Made by a program: the position numbers and the translations under genes. Below, piece by piece: positions 56,874 through 64,000 of a stretch of DNA of 64,000 nucleotides (position 1 is the first letter of the stretch; each line of letters starts with the position of its first letter). The notes beneath the pieces were generated by a model, which saw nothing but the letters and a program-made list of their open reading frames with translations, was not told the DNA's origin and did no database searches. Source of the stretch: CAZICM01 sp964537685 (GTDB lineage Bacteria; Myxococcota_A; Polyangia; Polyangiales; Polyangiaceae); assembly GCA_964537685.1 (NCBI GenBank), contig CAZICM010000026.1, positions 62,001 through 126,000 of the forward strand. The letters are read 5' to 3'.

Positions 56874-58136
56874 ATGAACCGCTCCACTATGCAACGCCGC
56901 TCTTTTCTGCAAATGTCCCTGGGTTCGCTGGCCTTTGGCTTGTGCGCCCACACCTTGGGCGAAAAAACCGTAGCCGCCCAGCAAAGCCCGGCAAAGCGCG
57001 CCGATGCCTGCATTCTGCTTTGGATGAACGGCGGGCCAAGCCATATTGATACTTTTGATCCAAAGTCCAGTTCAAAAACGGGAGGACAATTCAAAAGTAT
57101 TGCAACAAAAACCCCCGGCCTGCGCCTGTGCGAACATCTTCCCCGTATTGCCGAGCAATCTCATCATTTTACGATTTGCCGGGGCTTAAACAGCCGCGAA
57201 GGCAATCACGATCGGGCTCAAACGCTGGCTCATACCAGCCATGTGCCCAATCCGACGATTGAGCATCCCTCTTTTGGCGCGTGGACCAGTTCGGAGCTGG
57301 GCAGCCGCTCCGGCGATTTGCCTGCCTTTATCAGCTTAAATGGTCCGAGCATTGGAGCGGGATTTCTAGGCCGGGGCCACGCGCCCTTGGTGGTAGCCGA
57401 GGCGGGCCGGGCTCCCGACAATGTAACTATACCATCGAATATTAGTTCAATTCGGCATGATAGGAGACTATCGGCGCTGCAAGCCATGGAGGCCGATTTT
57501 GGAGCGAAGCATGGCCAGGCATTGGTGACAGAGCGCAAAGCTGTTTATGAAAAGGCCGTGCGTTTAATGCGTTCGCCGGGGCTTTCGGCCTTCGATGTGG
57601 AACAGGAACCCGAAGCGGTTAAAAAAGCTTATGGCGACACCAAATTCGGGCGGGGCTGCCTAGCCGCGCGCAGGCTTGTGGAAGCGGGCAGCCGATTTGT
57701 GGAGGTGACGCTGGACGGCTGGGATACCCACCAAGATAATTTCTCGCGCACGCAGGGATTGCTTGAAACCCTCGATCCAGCCATGAGCGCGCTGATCGCC
57801 GATTTGGCCGAGCGGAAGCTTTTGGATCGGACGGTCGTGCTCTGCATGGGCGAATTCGGACGTTCACCTCAAATTAACGATAGAGATGGGCGCGATCATC
57901 ATCCGGCGGCCTTCTCGGCCCTTATCGCGGGAGGCGGAATACGCGGCGGCCTGGTATATGGCCAAACCGATCCGGACGGCGCAAAAGTGATTGAAAAGCC
58001 TATTTCCGCCGCAGATATTTATGCAACGGTTGCAACGCTGATGGGAATGGACCCCAATAAAAGCGTAATGGCTGATAATGGCAGGCCCATTTCGCTCACG
58101 GCAGGCGGCAGCGTGCTCCGGGAGATTATGCTTTAG
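56874..58136 (+). CDS. DUF1501 family protein, Tat-exported (copy B)
   Basis: A 420-residue protein. MQRRSFLQMSLGSLAFGL is a twin-arginine signal. The alkaline-phosphatase-like body shows ACILLWMNGGPSHIDTFDPK as the opening metal-site motif, GLNSREGNHDRAQTLAHT, LDGWDTHQDNFSRT, and GEFGRSPQINDRDGRDHHP near the end (Asp-His-His). Unlike copy A, the GGPSHIDTFD opening is complete. ATG 56874 follows GGGAG at 56861-56865. It lies 28 bp after its DUF1549/DUF1553 partner, as in classical pairs, so they are probably one transcript. Confidence 0.9.
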   Translation: MNRSTMQRRSFLQMSLGSLAFGLCAHTLGEKTVAAQQSPAKRADACILLWMNGGPSHIDTFDPKSSSKTGGQFKSIATKTPGLRLCEHLPRIAEQSHHFTICRGLNSREGNHDRAQTLAHTSHVPNPTIEHPSFGAWTSSELGSRSGDLPAFISLNGPSIGAGFLGRGHAPLVVAEAGRAPDNVTIPSNISSIRHDRRLSALQAMEADFGAKHGQALVTERKAVYEKAVRLMRSPGLSAFDVEQEPEAVKKAYGDTKFGRGCLAARRLVEAGSRFVEVTLDGWDTHQDNFSRTQGLLETLDPAMSALIADLAERKLLDRTVVLCMGEFGRSPQINDRDGRDHHPAAFSALIAGGGIRGGLVYGQTDPDGAKVIEKPISAADIYATVATLMGMDPNKSVMADNGRPISLTAGGSVLREIML

Positions 58137-58167
58137 ATCTTGCGCGATCTGACTATGCTGGCCCGGC

Positions 58168-59343
58168 ATGCAAAACAACGGCGCCACATCTTCGCCGCCG
58201 CTGCGGGTGGCTCTGGATGCCCGTTATCTCACGGGAGCCCGGGGCGGCGTCGCCTATACGATCGAGAATTTGCTCCTTCAGTGGAAAGCCTTTGCGGCCG
58301 AACTCGATTTGCTGTTGATCGTAAGGCCAAACCGCAATCTGCCCGATCTGTCTCCGCTCCGATTTCAAGAGCGGATCTGCTCTTACGATCCCCATAGCCT
58401 GAACGCGTTCCTGGGTGTTTTTAATCAAATCAAAGCTGACGATTATCCTCTCTATCATGCGCCTCACAATGTGCTTCCCCGCGGAATCCGCACGCGCACG
58501 CTGCTCACCGTTCACGATGTGATGTGGCTCCAATCCCCTAAAAATATTTCCCTTCACCCGCTGAAAAGGTTATTCGGCGGCTATTATTACCGCAGCTATG
58601 TTCCCAATAGCATTCACCGTGCACATCATGTAATTGCAGTATCGAAGGCGACGCGCGACTCCATCTGCGCCTATGTGCCCAGCGCGAAAAATAAATTATC
58701 GGTCATTCCCAATGGAAGCGATCCTTATTTCGAACCTATTTCCGAAGCCGAAGCGCTCAAACTTACCCGCCATATCGCGCCCGAAGATAAAAAAATTGTT
58801 TTGGTTATCGGCAATGGCTCTCCGCATAAAAACCATTACCGCGCGGTGAAAGCTTATATGCGGGCCTTCGGCGGCAGGAACGATATGCGCATGGTACTCG
58901 TGCGGCGCTTTGAACGCTGGGATCAGCCTATGATGGCGCTCTTGGCGGATAAAGACGTCCGCTCTCATGTGATTGTATTGCCCTATATTCCGAAAGACGT
59001 GCTCCGCGCTCTGTATTGCCGGTCGAGGATTTTCTTTTTCCCGTCGTGGGTCGAAGGTTTTGGGCTGCCGATTTTGGAGGCCATGGCGTGCAAAACACCT
59101 GTGCTCACGGCCAATACCAGCGCTCCGGCGGAAGTCGCCGGCGGCGCCGCCCTGCTCGCCGATCCATTCGATGTGGACGCCTTGAGCAAAGGGCTTGTGC
59201 GCTTGGATTCGGAGGAAGGGCTTCGAAGCGATTTCATTGAAAAAGGATTGCATCGTATTCGCGACTACTCCTGGGCCGAATCGGCGAGGCAAACCATCGA
59301 ATTGTACCGGGATTTGGTAAATGGCAAAAAGCCAAGCCTTTAA
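58168..59343 (+). CDS. Glycosyltransferase family 4
   Basis: A 391-residue GT-B glycosyltransferase. The N-terminal Rossmann half begins LDARYLTGARGGVAYTIENLL, and the C-terminal half has the GT4 nucleotide-sugar loop KIVLVIGNGSPHKN and the FPSWVEGFGLPILEAMACKTPVLTANT block (E-x7-E acceptor motif; here within 295-320) followed by EVAGGAALLADPFD. It uses a nucleotide sugar to build a surface or lipid-linked glycan, with the acceptor unknown. There is no signal peptide or membrane span, so it acts in the cytoplasm or on the inner membrane face. Start ATG 58168 lacks a strong ribosome site. Confidence 0.9.
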   Translation: MQNNGATSSPPLRVALDARYLTGARGGVAYTIENLLLQWKAFAAELDLLLIVRPNRNLPDLSPLRFQERICSYDPHSLNAFLGVFNQIKADDYPLYHAPHNVLPRGIRTRTLLTVHDVMWLQSPKNISLHPLKRLFGGYYYRSYVPNSIHRAHHVIAVSKATRDSICAYVPSAKNKLSVIPNGSDPYFEPISEAEALKLTRHIAPEDKKIVLVIGNGSPHKNHYRAVKAYMRAFGGRNDMRMVLVRRFERWDQPMMALLADKDVRSHVIVLPYIPKDVLRALYCRSRIFFFPSWVEGFGLPILEAMACKTPVLTANTSAPAEVAGGAALLADPFDVDALSKGLVRLDSEEGLRSDFIEKGLHRIRDYSWAESARQTIELYRDLVNGKKPSL

Positions 59344-59382
59344 AACAATCGCAATGCGGAATGCACGGTTAAGGAGTGTACC

Positions 59383-60870
59383 ATGGTAAAAGAATACGAT
59401 CAATACGATGGAATTGAACTCGCGGGCTTGGTTCAACGGGGCGAAGCGAGTCCTGAAGAGTTACTGGAAGAAGCTATTTCCCGGGCAGAAAGGCTGAATC
59501 CAAAGCTCAATGCCATTGTGACGCCGCTGTATTCAGAGGCCAGAAAGCAAATTCAATCCGGATTGCCAGGCGGCCCATTCAAAGGTATTCCTTTTTTACT
59601 GAAAGATATTGGAGCGGCCATGGCGGGCGTTCCAATGCGCGCGGGCAGCAAGGTCTATCGCGATTATATTCCGCAAAAACACGATGAGCTTGTCAACCGT
59701 TACCAGGCGGCGGGCCTTGTTATTTTTGGCCGCACAAATATGCCTGAAATGGGCATTTTGCCCGTCACCGAGCCGGAGCTTTATGGGCCGGCGCATAATC
59801 CCTGGCAATTGGGCCACACGCCCGGCGGTTCAAGCGGAGGCGCGGCTGCAGCCGTGGCGGCGCGCATTGTTCCCATTGCGCACGGCAGCGATGGAGGCGG
59901 CTCGATCCGCATTCCGGCGGCCTGCTGCGGCTTATATGGGCTTAAACCGACCCGGGGCCGCACACCCGTGGGCTCTGAATACAGCGAGCGATTTTTTGGG
60001 TTTTCAATCGATCATGTACTGACAAGGAGCGTGAGGGACAGCGCCGCAATGCTCGATATTAGCCATGGCTCTGAGAGCACTGCCTTTCATATTGCACCTA
60101 CATTCAATGGACGATTTTTGGATACACTTTCTCAAGCGCCCGAGAAATTGCGCATTGCATTTACGGATGAACCTTTATTGCCGGCGGCCCGTTATGCCGA
60201 AGGTTCTGCTGCGGTGGAAGAAGTAGCCAAAATATGCGCCGATCTCGGCCATACGGTGGAGCGCGCGCGGCCTTCCATTGATGCGCATGCATTTGCGCGC
60301 GCCTTCTTTTTGCATTTCGCGGCAACAGTGGCCGCAGAGCTTGCGCACGCCGAGGCTGTGTTCCAGCGAAAACTAAAATACAGCGATATGGAGCGGGCCA
60401 CGTATCTCTTGGGTCTCGTGGGCCGCTCGATTCACGCGGGCATGTTTATCACGCAGCGCCGGGCTTTATTGGAAGCGCAGCGAAAAGTCGCTCAATTTTT
60501 TGAACAATGGGACGTATTGCTCACCCCAACGCTTGGAATGGCTCCTTTGCCTCATGGAGCGATGCATCCCAAGGGATTGGAAGACACCATGCAAGAGGTC
60601 GCGGCTCGCCTGGGAAGGCCAGAGATCTTGAGGTTGCCTGGTTTACTCGACGCGGCGGTGGACAAGGCGTACGGATTTGCTCCCTATACACCTGTATTTA
60701 ATGTGTCAGGAAATCCGTCGGCCAATATTCCTCTGGTGTGGAATTCTAAAGGATTACCAATTGGAACCATGATTACAGGCCGATTGGGCGAGGATGCGCG
60801 CCTGTTGCGGCTTTCGGCGCAGCTCGAGGAAGCACGGCCGTGGGCGTCGCGGCGTCCCGATCTGAGTTAA
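59383..60870 (+). CDS. Amidase-signature family hydrolase
   Basis: A 495-residue amidase. The Ser-cisSer-Lys triad is readable: Lys74 in FLLKDIG, the HTPGGSSGGAAAAV loop (Ser150/Ser151), and nucleophile Ser174 in HGSDGGGSIRIPAACCGLYGLKP. The family hydrolyses amides (fatty-acid amides, aryl amides, or Gln-tRNA substrates in GatA); the usual GatB/GatC partners are absent, so a stand-alone amidase is more likely. There is no signal peptide. AAGGAG at 59371-59376 lies 6 bases before ATG 59383, a strong initiation site. Confidence 0.92.
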   Translation: MVKEYDQYDGIELAGLVQRGEASPEELLEEAISRAERLNPKLNAIVTPLYSEARKQIQSGLPGGPFKGIPFLLKDIGAAMAGVPMRAGSKVYRDYIPQKHDELVNRYQAAGLVIFGRTNMPEMGILPVTEPELYGPAHNPWQLGHTPGGSSGGAAAAVAARIVPIAHGSDGGGSIRIPAACCGLYGLKPTRGRTPVGSEYSERFFGFSIDHVLTRSVRDSAAMLDISHGSESTAFHIAPTFNGRFLDTLSQAPEKLRIAFTDEPLLPAARYAEGSAAVEEVAKICADLGHTVERARPSIDAHAFARAFFLHFAATVAAELAHAEAVFQRKLKYSDMERATYLLGLVGRSIHAGMFITQRRALLEAQRKVAQFFEQWDVLLTPTLGMAPLPHGAMHPKGLEDTMQEVAARLGRPEILRLPGLLDAAVDKAYGFAPYTPVFNVSGNPSANIPLVWNSKGLPIGTMITGRLGEDARLLRLSAQLEEARPWASRRPDLS

Positions 60871-60949
60871 TTTTGTTATCATCGGATTGTCTAACAATAA
60901 AATGATTGAATAATTCCAAGCTCTTCCGGGGGAGCGCTGTTTCACGCCA

Positions 60950-63307
60950 ATGCTGCGAGAGATTTTGTTTTGGCTGATTGAATACCGGGCTTGGATTTGG
61001 CCGATCGCTCTTCCTGCATTTATTCTTTTGGGCATTGGCATCGCGCTCGGACACGGAGTGATTACAGCGCGGCAACAAGCAAAGAAACGAAGGGCGAAAA
61101 TGGGCGCGCCGCTCTCGCGGACAAGCGATTTTCGCGATGGAATGGAGGTCGTGCTGTCGGGCAGGCTTCAATGCGAAAAGGAGCCCTGCGAGCGCTTTGA
61201 GGATGGTTCGCCTGCCGCTGCTTCAAACCTTTTGTACCGGCGCTCTTTTGAGCGGAAGCCCGACTCGCCCTGGGAGAGCATGGCCAACGTTCAGGCCGAT
61301 GTATTGACGGTATGGGTTGGCAATACCAAGATTTTGATCTCCGCCCCGGCCTGTGTATTGCTGGGTTCGACGGTGCATTTTGAACGCGCGCTGAAGACGC
61401 TTCCCAAAGCCGTTCAAAAGCGCATTAGGCGCTCTGTTGAAGACTATAAACCTTTTTTGGAAGACCTCTTGGTCGAGCTTCATTCGCTGGTTCCAGGCGA
61501 TCGGGTACGGGTGCGCGGCACGCTTTCGCAAGCGAAATTGGCCGATGGAGGCGGCTACCGATCACAGGTCACGGAATGGAGGCTCGTTCCAAATCCGGAG
61601 GCTGAGGGTGAACAACCCGAACGAATTGAAATTGTCTATGAAGGGCTTCCGAATATCATTCGATCCTATTCAAATAAAATACTAAAAAGTTGTTTCGCCG
61701 GTGTGCTCGCATTTTTCGCTCTCTTTGTCATTGGGACAGAAATCGCTCACACGGAGGCGCGGGCGCGAATTGATTCGGTGGATTATTTCGATCCGGCGCG
61801 CACTCCGCTGCCCGCCGACAAGAATGAGCTTCTTTGGCCCATCGGCCTATCTTTGCTTTCGCCGTTCAGAAGCCATCGCGTGGCTTCCGATATGCTTTGG
61901 CATCTGGATATGCGCGGAGACCTCGATCCCGAGCTGATTCAGATCCGGGGGCGGCTCTATCAAGCGATTGGAGAATGCTCCTCCGCCGCTGCCATTCTGT
62001 TGAATCAAGGATTTTTCGAGCAGGGTCTTGCGCTTTCCGATCGCTGTGGCTCACCAACGCTGGCCTCCAGTGCATTTTTTAAGAGCGGCGATTTTAAACG
62101 AGCACTGGCTCATTGGAAAAAAGCCGCTCCCGATTGGGCTGAACACCACGAGAGCAACTGGAGCGCTCAGCGTTTTGGAATCGAACTGTTTGTGCTTGCG
62201 GGAGATTTTAAGGGAGGTGCACAAGCCGCAAGGCATTTAGCGGCGCTTATCGACAACCGTGCGGGCTCGGATCCTGCCGAATTAAAGAAATATCCTATAA
62301 AATTGAGCTGGCGGATGCGGGCGGAGCGAATGTACGCGCTCGCGGATGCGCTGGATGCGAGGGCAGGCGATAACAATGCCCTGGCCAGGCTTAGCAATAC
62401 AACCGATAAATTTGAATATCCGGTGCAGCTTGCGCTCCACGCGGATCTTCTGGAGGGCGAACAGCGCTTGGCCTTGCTTGAGAGGGCCAATTCAATCGAA
62501 TTGGATGCGGAGAATCCGCGCTTCCGCTGGCTATTGCTGCTGAAGGCCGAGGCTGACCCTACCCGCTTTTATTTTCCCGGGATTCAAGCATTAAAACGGC
62601 CGGAGACCTTTTTGCTCAACCCCGAGCAAATCCTTGTATCGATATTGCCGGCGCTGGAGACGGGCTTATTCAACACCTGGTCCGCTGATAAAGAACCTCA
62701 TCAGCAGCTTTTGCAATCCAAGGCGGATGTCCTTTTTTCATTGAGCGTTTTTGAATTTTTTATGGGAAAGCGTTCGCTATTGGACAAATCCGATCGGATT
62801 CATTTTATCGAGACTCCGGTGCGGCCCGAACGGCGGGCCCAGCGCATATTGCACACCTGGACAGAGCTCTTGGAAAGAGCTGCGCCGCCGATGACGGAAT
62901 CGGTGGCCGCGGGGATTCCGCAGGATTTGAGAGCTCAGGATTTGTTTAGGGTTATCTCGGCGCTGCGGGATGGCCACAGCATTCATCGGTGGCTAAACGC
63001 CGAGGCGTCGGGGCAGAACCCGTTCAATGCGATTTTATTGTATAAGAATCTTATACGTCTTTTCATCCCGGGCCTTGAACATGACCGCGCGAATTTGCTT
63101 CACGGGCTTCGGTGGGGAGGACGCGCTTATCCTTTTGAATGTGGCACGTACTGCTATGCGGCATCGGTGGCGGCGCTTGCGGATATGGCGATGCAATTGG
63201 GCGATATTGCGTTGAGCAATGAAATGCGGCGGCGAATTGAGCCTTTTGAGAAGGCGCTGCTTCAGCGGGAGATCGCTCTTCCCCTGGCCGTGTTGAATTT
63301 GCCCTAG
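60950..63307 (+). CDS. Large membrane protein with TPR-like helical domain, unknown function
   Basis: A 785-residue protein with an N-terminal membrane segment (about 17-37, PIALPAFILLGIGIALGHGV) and a second at about 245-265 (CFAGVLAFFALFVIGTEIA). The loop between them (about 60-230) contains a beta-rich domain with LVPGDRVRVRGTLSQAKL; a distant GIDE-like reading is possible but unproven. After TM2 a long helical region has TPR-like pairs (LIQIRGRLYQAIGECSSAAAI; FFKSGDFKRALAHWKKAA). This leaves the helical part on the periplasmic or cytoplasmic face depending on topology. I recognise no named family. A 79-bp gap with a small ATTGT/ACAAT inverted repeat separates it from the amidase. Confidence 0.7.
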   Translation: MLREILFWLIEYRAWIWPIALPAFILLGIGIALGHGVITARQQAKKRRAKMGAPLSRTSDFRDGMEVVLSGRLQCEKEPCERFEDGSPAAASNLLYRRSFERKPDSPWESMANVQADVLTVWVGNTKILISAPACVLLGSTVHFERALKTLPKAVQKRIRRSVEDYKPFLEDLLVELHSLVPGDRVRVRGTLSQAKLADGGGYRSQVTEWRLVPNPEAEGEQPERIEIVYEGLPNIIRSYSNKILKSCFAGVLAFFALFVIGTEIAHTEARARIDSVDYFDPARTPLPADKNELLWPIGLSLLSPFRSHRVASDMLWHLDMRGDLDPELIQIRGRLYQAIGECSSAAAILLNQGFFEQGLALSDRCGSPTLASSAFFKSGDFKRALAHWKKAAPDWAEHHESNWSAQRFGIELFVLAGDFKGGAQAARHLAALIDNRAGSDPAELKKYPIKLSWRMRAERMYALADALDARAGDNNALARLSNTTDKFEYPVQLALHADLLEGEQRLALLERANSIELDAENPRFRWLLLLKAEADPTRFYFPGIQALKRPETFLLNPEQILVSILPALETGLFNTWSADKEPHQQLLQSKADVLFSLSVFEFFMGKRSLLDKSDRIHFIETPVRPERRAQRILHTWTELLERAAPPMTESVAAGIPQDLRAQDLFRVISALRDGHSIHRWLNAEASGQNPFNAILLYKNLIRLFIPGLEHDRANLLHGLRWGGRAYPFECGTYCYAASVAALADMAMQLGDIALSNEMRRRIEPFEKALLQREIALPLAVLNLP

Positions 63308-63369
63308 CTTTTGGAGCACCCGCTATTTCTTGGAAGAGGCCGCAACGCTTGGGCGTACAATGCGCCGCG

Positions 63370-64000
63370 ATGCTCAATCCCAAACAAAACTGCACCTTTA
63401 TTTATTCAGGTCCGCTCCTCGCGCTGGGCGTTTTGGCCGCTGCCTGCGGCGGCGCGCAACATGAGAATGAACGCCCCGCAAAGGAGACTTTAAATCCCCA
63501 ACAGGCCAGGCCGGATAAATCAATCAACGAAATGGCAGGATCTAAACCAATTGCATCAAATACATCCAGCAAATTAACCAATTCAAGTGTATCTCAAAAT
63601 AAATGTGGCGCCCAATCTGGACGGCATGTGCAAACATTTAAAAGAATTGGCTCCACCATTGCGCTGGCGCAGGAAGAATCGGGGCGGCGCCTGGTTTATG
63701 TGGCCGATGACGACAATGAGGCGATTCACACGCTCGATGCCGAAGGCCCGCGCGAATTGGCTGTAACGCCTTTGCCTGGCAAGCCCGCTCAATTGCTGCC
63801 TCTTTCGGATGGGCGGCTCCTTGTTTCCATCCATGATAAAAACAAGCTGATCGTATTGGAACAAAATAAAAAACCGGAGGATGGGCTTGAAATACGTTGC
63901 GAACAGACGGTGTATGCGCAGCCCTGGGGACTCGCTGTTTCGCCGAAGGGCGATCGCATTGCGCTCACGGCGGCCTGGGATCAGCGGGTTATGCTGCTGG
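63370..64000 (+). CDS. Partial lipoprotein with beta-propeller-like body (cut by window end)
   Basis: The frame from ATG 63370 stays open to the end of the window (~210 residues). The N-terminus is a lipoprotein signal with lipobox AAACGG, then a polar spacer with many Asn/Ser/Lys. From about residue 100, blade-like units appear (VYVADDDNEAIHTLDAEG; GRLLVSIHDKNKLIVLEQN; PWGLAVSPKGDRIALTAAW), the pattern of YVTN/NHL-type beta-propellers. A cytochrome c-type ending is possible by analogy with the 27098-28399 protein, but its 3' part is outside the window. Confidence 0.75.
   Translation, partial: MLNPKQNCTFIYSGPLLALGVLAAACGGAQHENERPAKETLNPQQARPDKSINEMAGSKPIASNTSSKLTNSSVSQNKCGAQSGRHVQTFKRIGSTIALAQEESGRRLVYVADDDNEAIHTLDAEGPRELAVTPLPGKPAQLLPLSDGRLLVSIHDKNKLIVLEQNKKPEDGLEIRCEQTVYAQPWGLAVSPKGDRIALTAAWDQRVMLL

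Noticed and set aside
59383..60870. GatA subunit of Glu-tRNA amidotransferase
   Set aside because: Sequence is an amidase-signature protein but gatB/gatC are absent and the length and context fit a stand-alone amidase better.

Overview
The window looks like a chromosomal segment of a GC-rich Gram-negative bacterium of the Myxococcota (Polyangia-like). The case rests on inference from gene content: tandem DUF2330 proteins, a DUF2169 protein, a DUF4403 lipoprotein, a Ser/Thr-kinase/nSTAND/WD40 giant, EGF/RCC1 lipoproteins, paired DUF1549/DUF1553 and DUF1501 proteins, and at least fourteen predicted lipoproteins with a Gly/Ala/Ser-Cys lipobox. I see no rRNA, tRNA, CRISPR array, insertion sequence or prophage. 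Genes are packed tightly: no gene-free stretch exceeds about 260 bases. Positions 276-375 are a 100-N assembly gap inside a 9-bp tandem repeat.

Layout. 1-473: partial HEAT-like gene (minus strand) with a TPP-repeat N-terminus. 570-6898: housekeeping run dprA-topA-trmFO-CPBP protease. 7155-10310: two tandem DUF2330 proteins, convergent with an SPFH/prohibitin-like gene. 11515-22153: three giant paralogous lipoproteins joined by 4-base ATGA overlaps, then a small Cys-rich lipoprotein and a GNAT acetyltransferase. 22182-27040: TIR-domain protein, MpaB-type (DUF2236) oxygenase, SnoaL-like lipoprotein, Sel1-repeat lipoprotein. 27098-32895: propeller/CxxCH lipoprotein divergent from an operon (DUF1588/1592-like protein, lipoprotein, Tat-exported DUF1501 protein, small orphan). 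32917-42612: minus-strand operon of two EGF/RCC1 lipoproteins and the kinase-nSTAND-WD40 protein. All three proteins carry 14 propeller blades. 42700-51329: type III pantothenate kinase, beta-barrel candidate, DUF2169 protein, DUF4403 lipoprotein, a kinase-fold-like protein overlapping a class III aminotransferase, and a GST with a C-terminal membrane anchor. 51330-53756: an ethanolamine ammonia-lyase in which EutB and EutC are one chain behind a twin-arginine/lipobox signal. 53980-64000: an aldo/keto-reductase-like protein lacking the catalytic tetrad, a second DUF1549/DUF1553 plus DUF1501 pair, a GT4 glycosyltransferase, an amidase, a large membrane protein, and the start of another propeller lipoprotein cut by the window end.

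How it fits together. dprA, topA and trmFO are informational genes. Most of the rest encodes the cell envelope: lipoproteins, beta-propellers, Tat substrates and a candidate outer-membrane barrel. The most unusual items are the exported EutB-EutC fusion next to a degenerate AKR, the three translationally coupled giant Asp-box lipoproteins, and the three-gene '14-blade' operon. Function for these is inferred; motifs and coordinates are read from the sequence.
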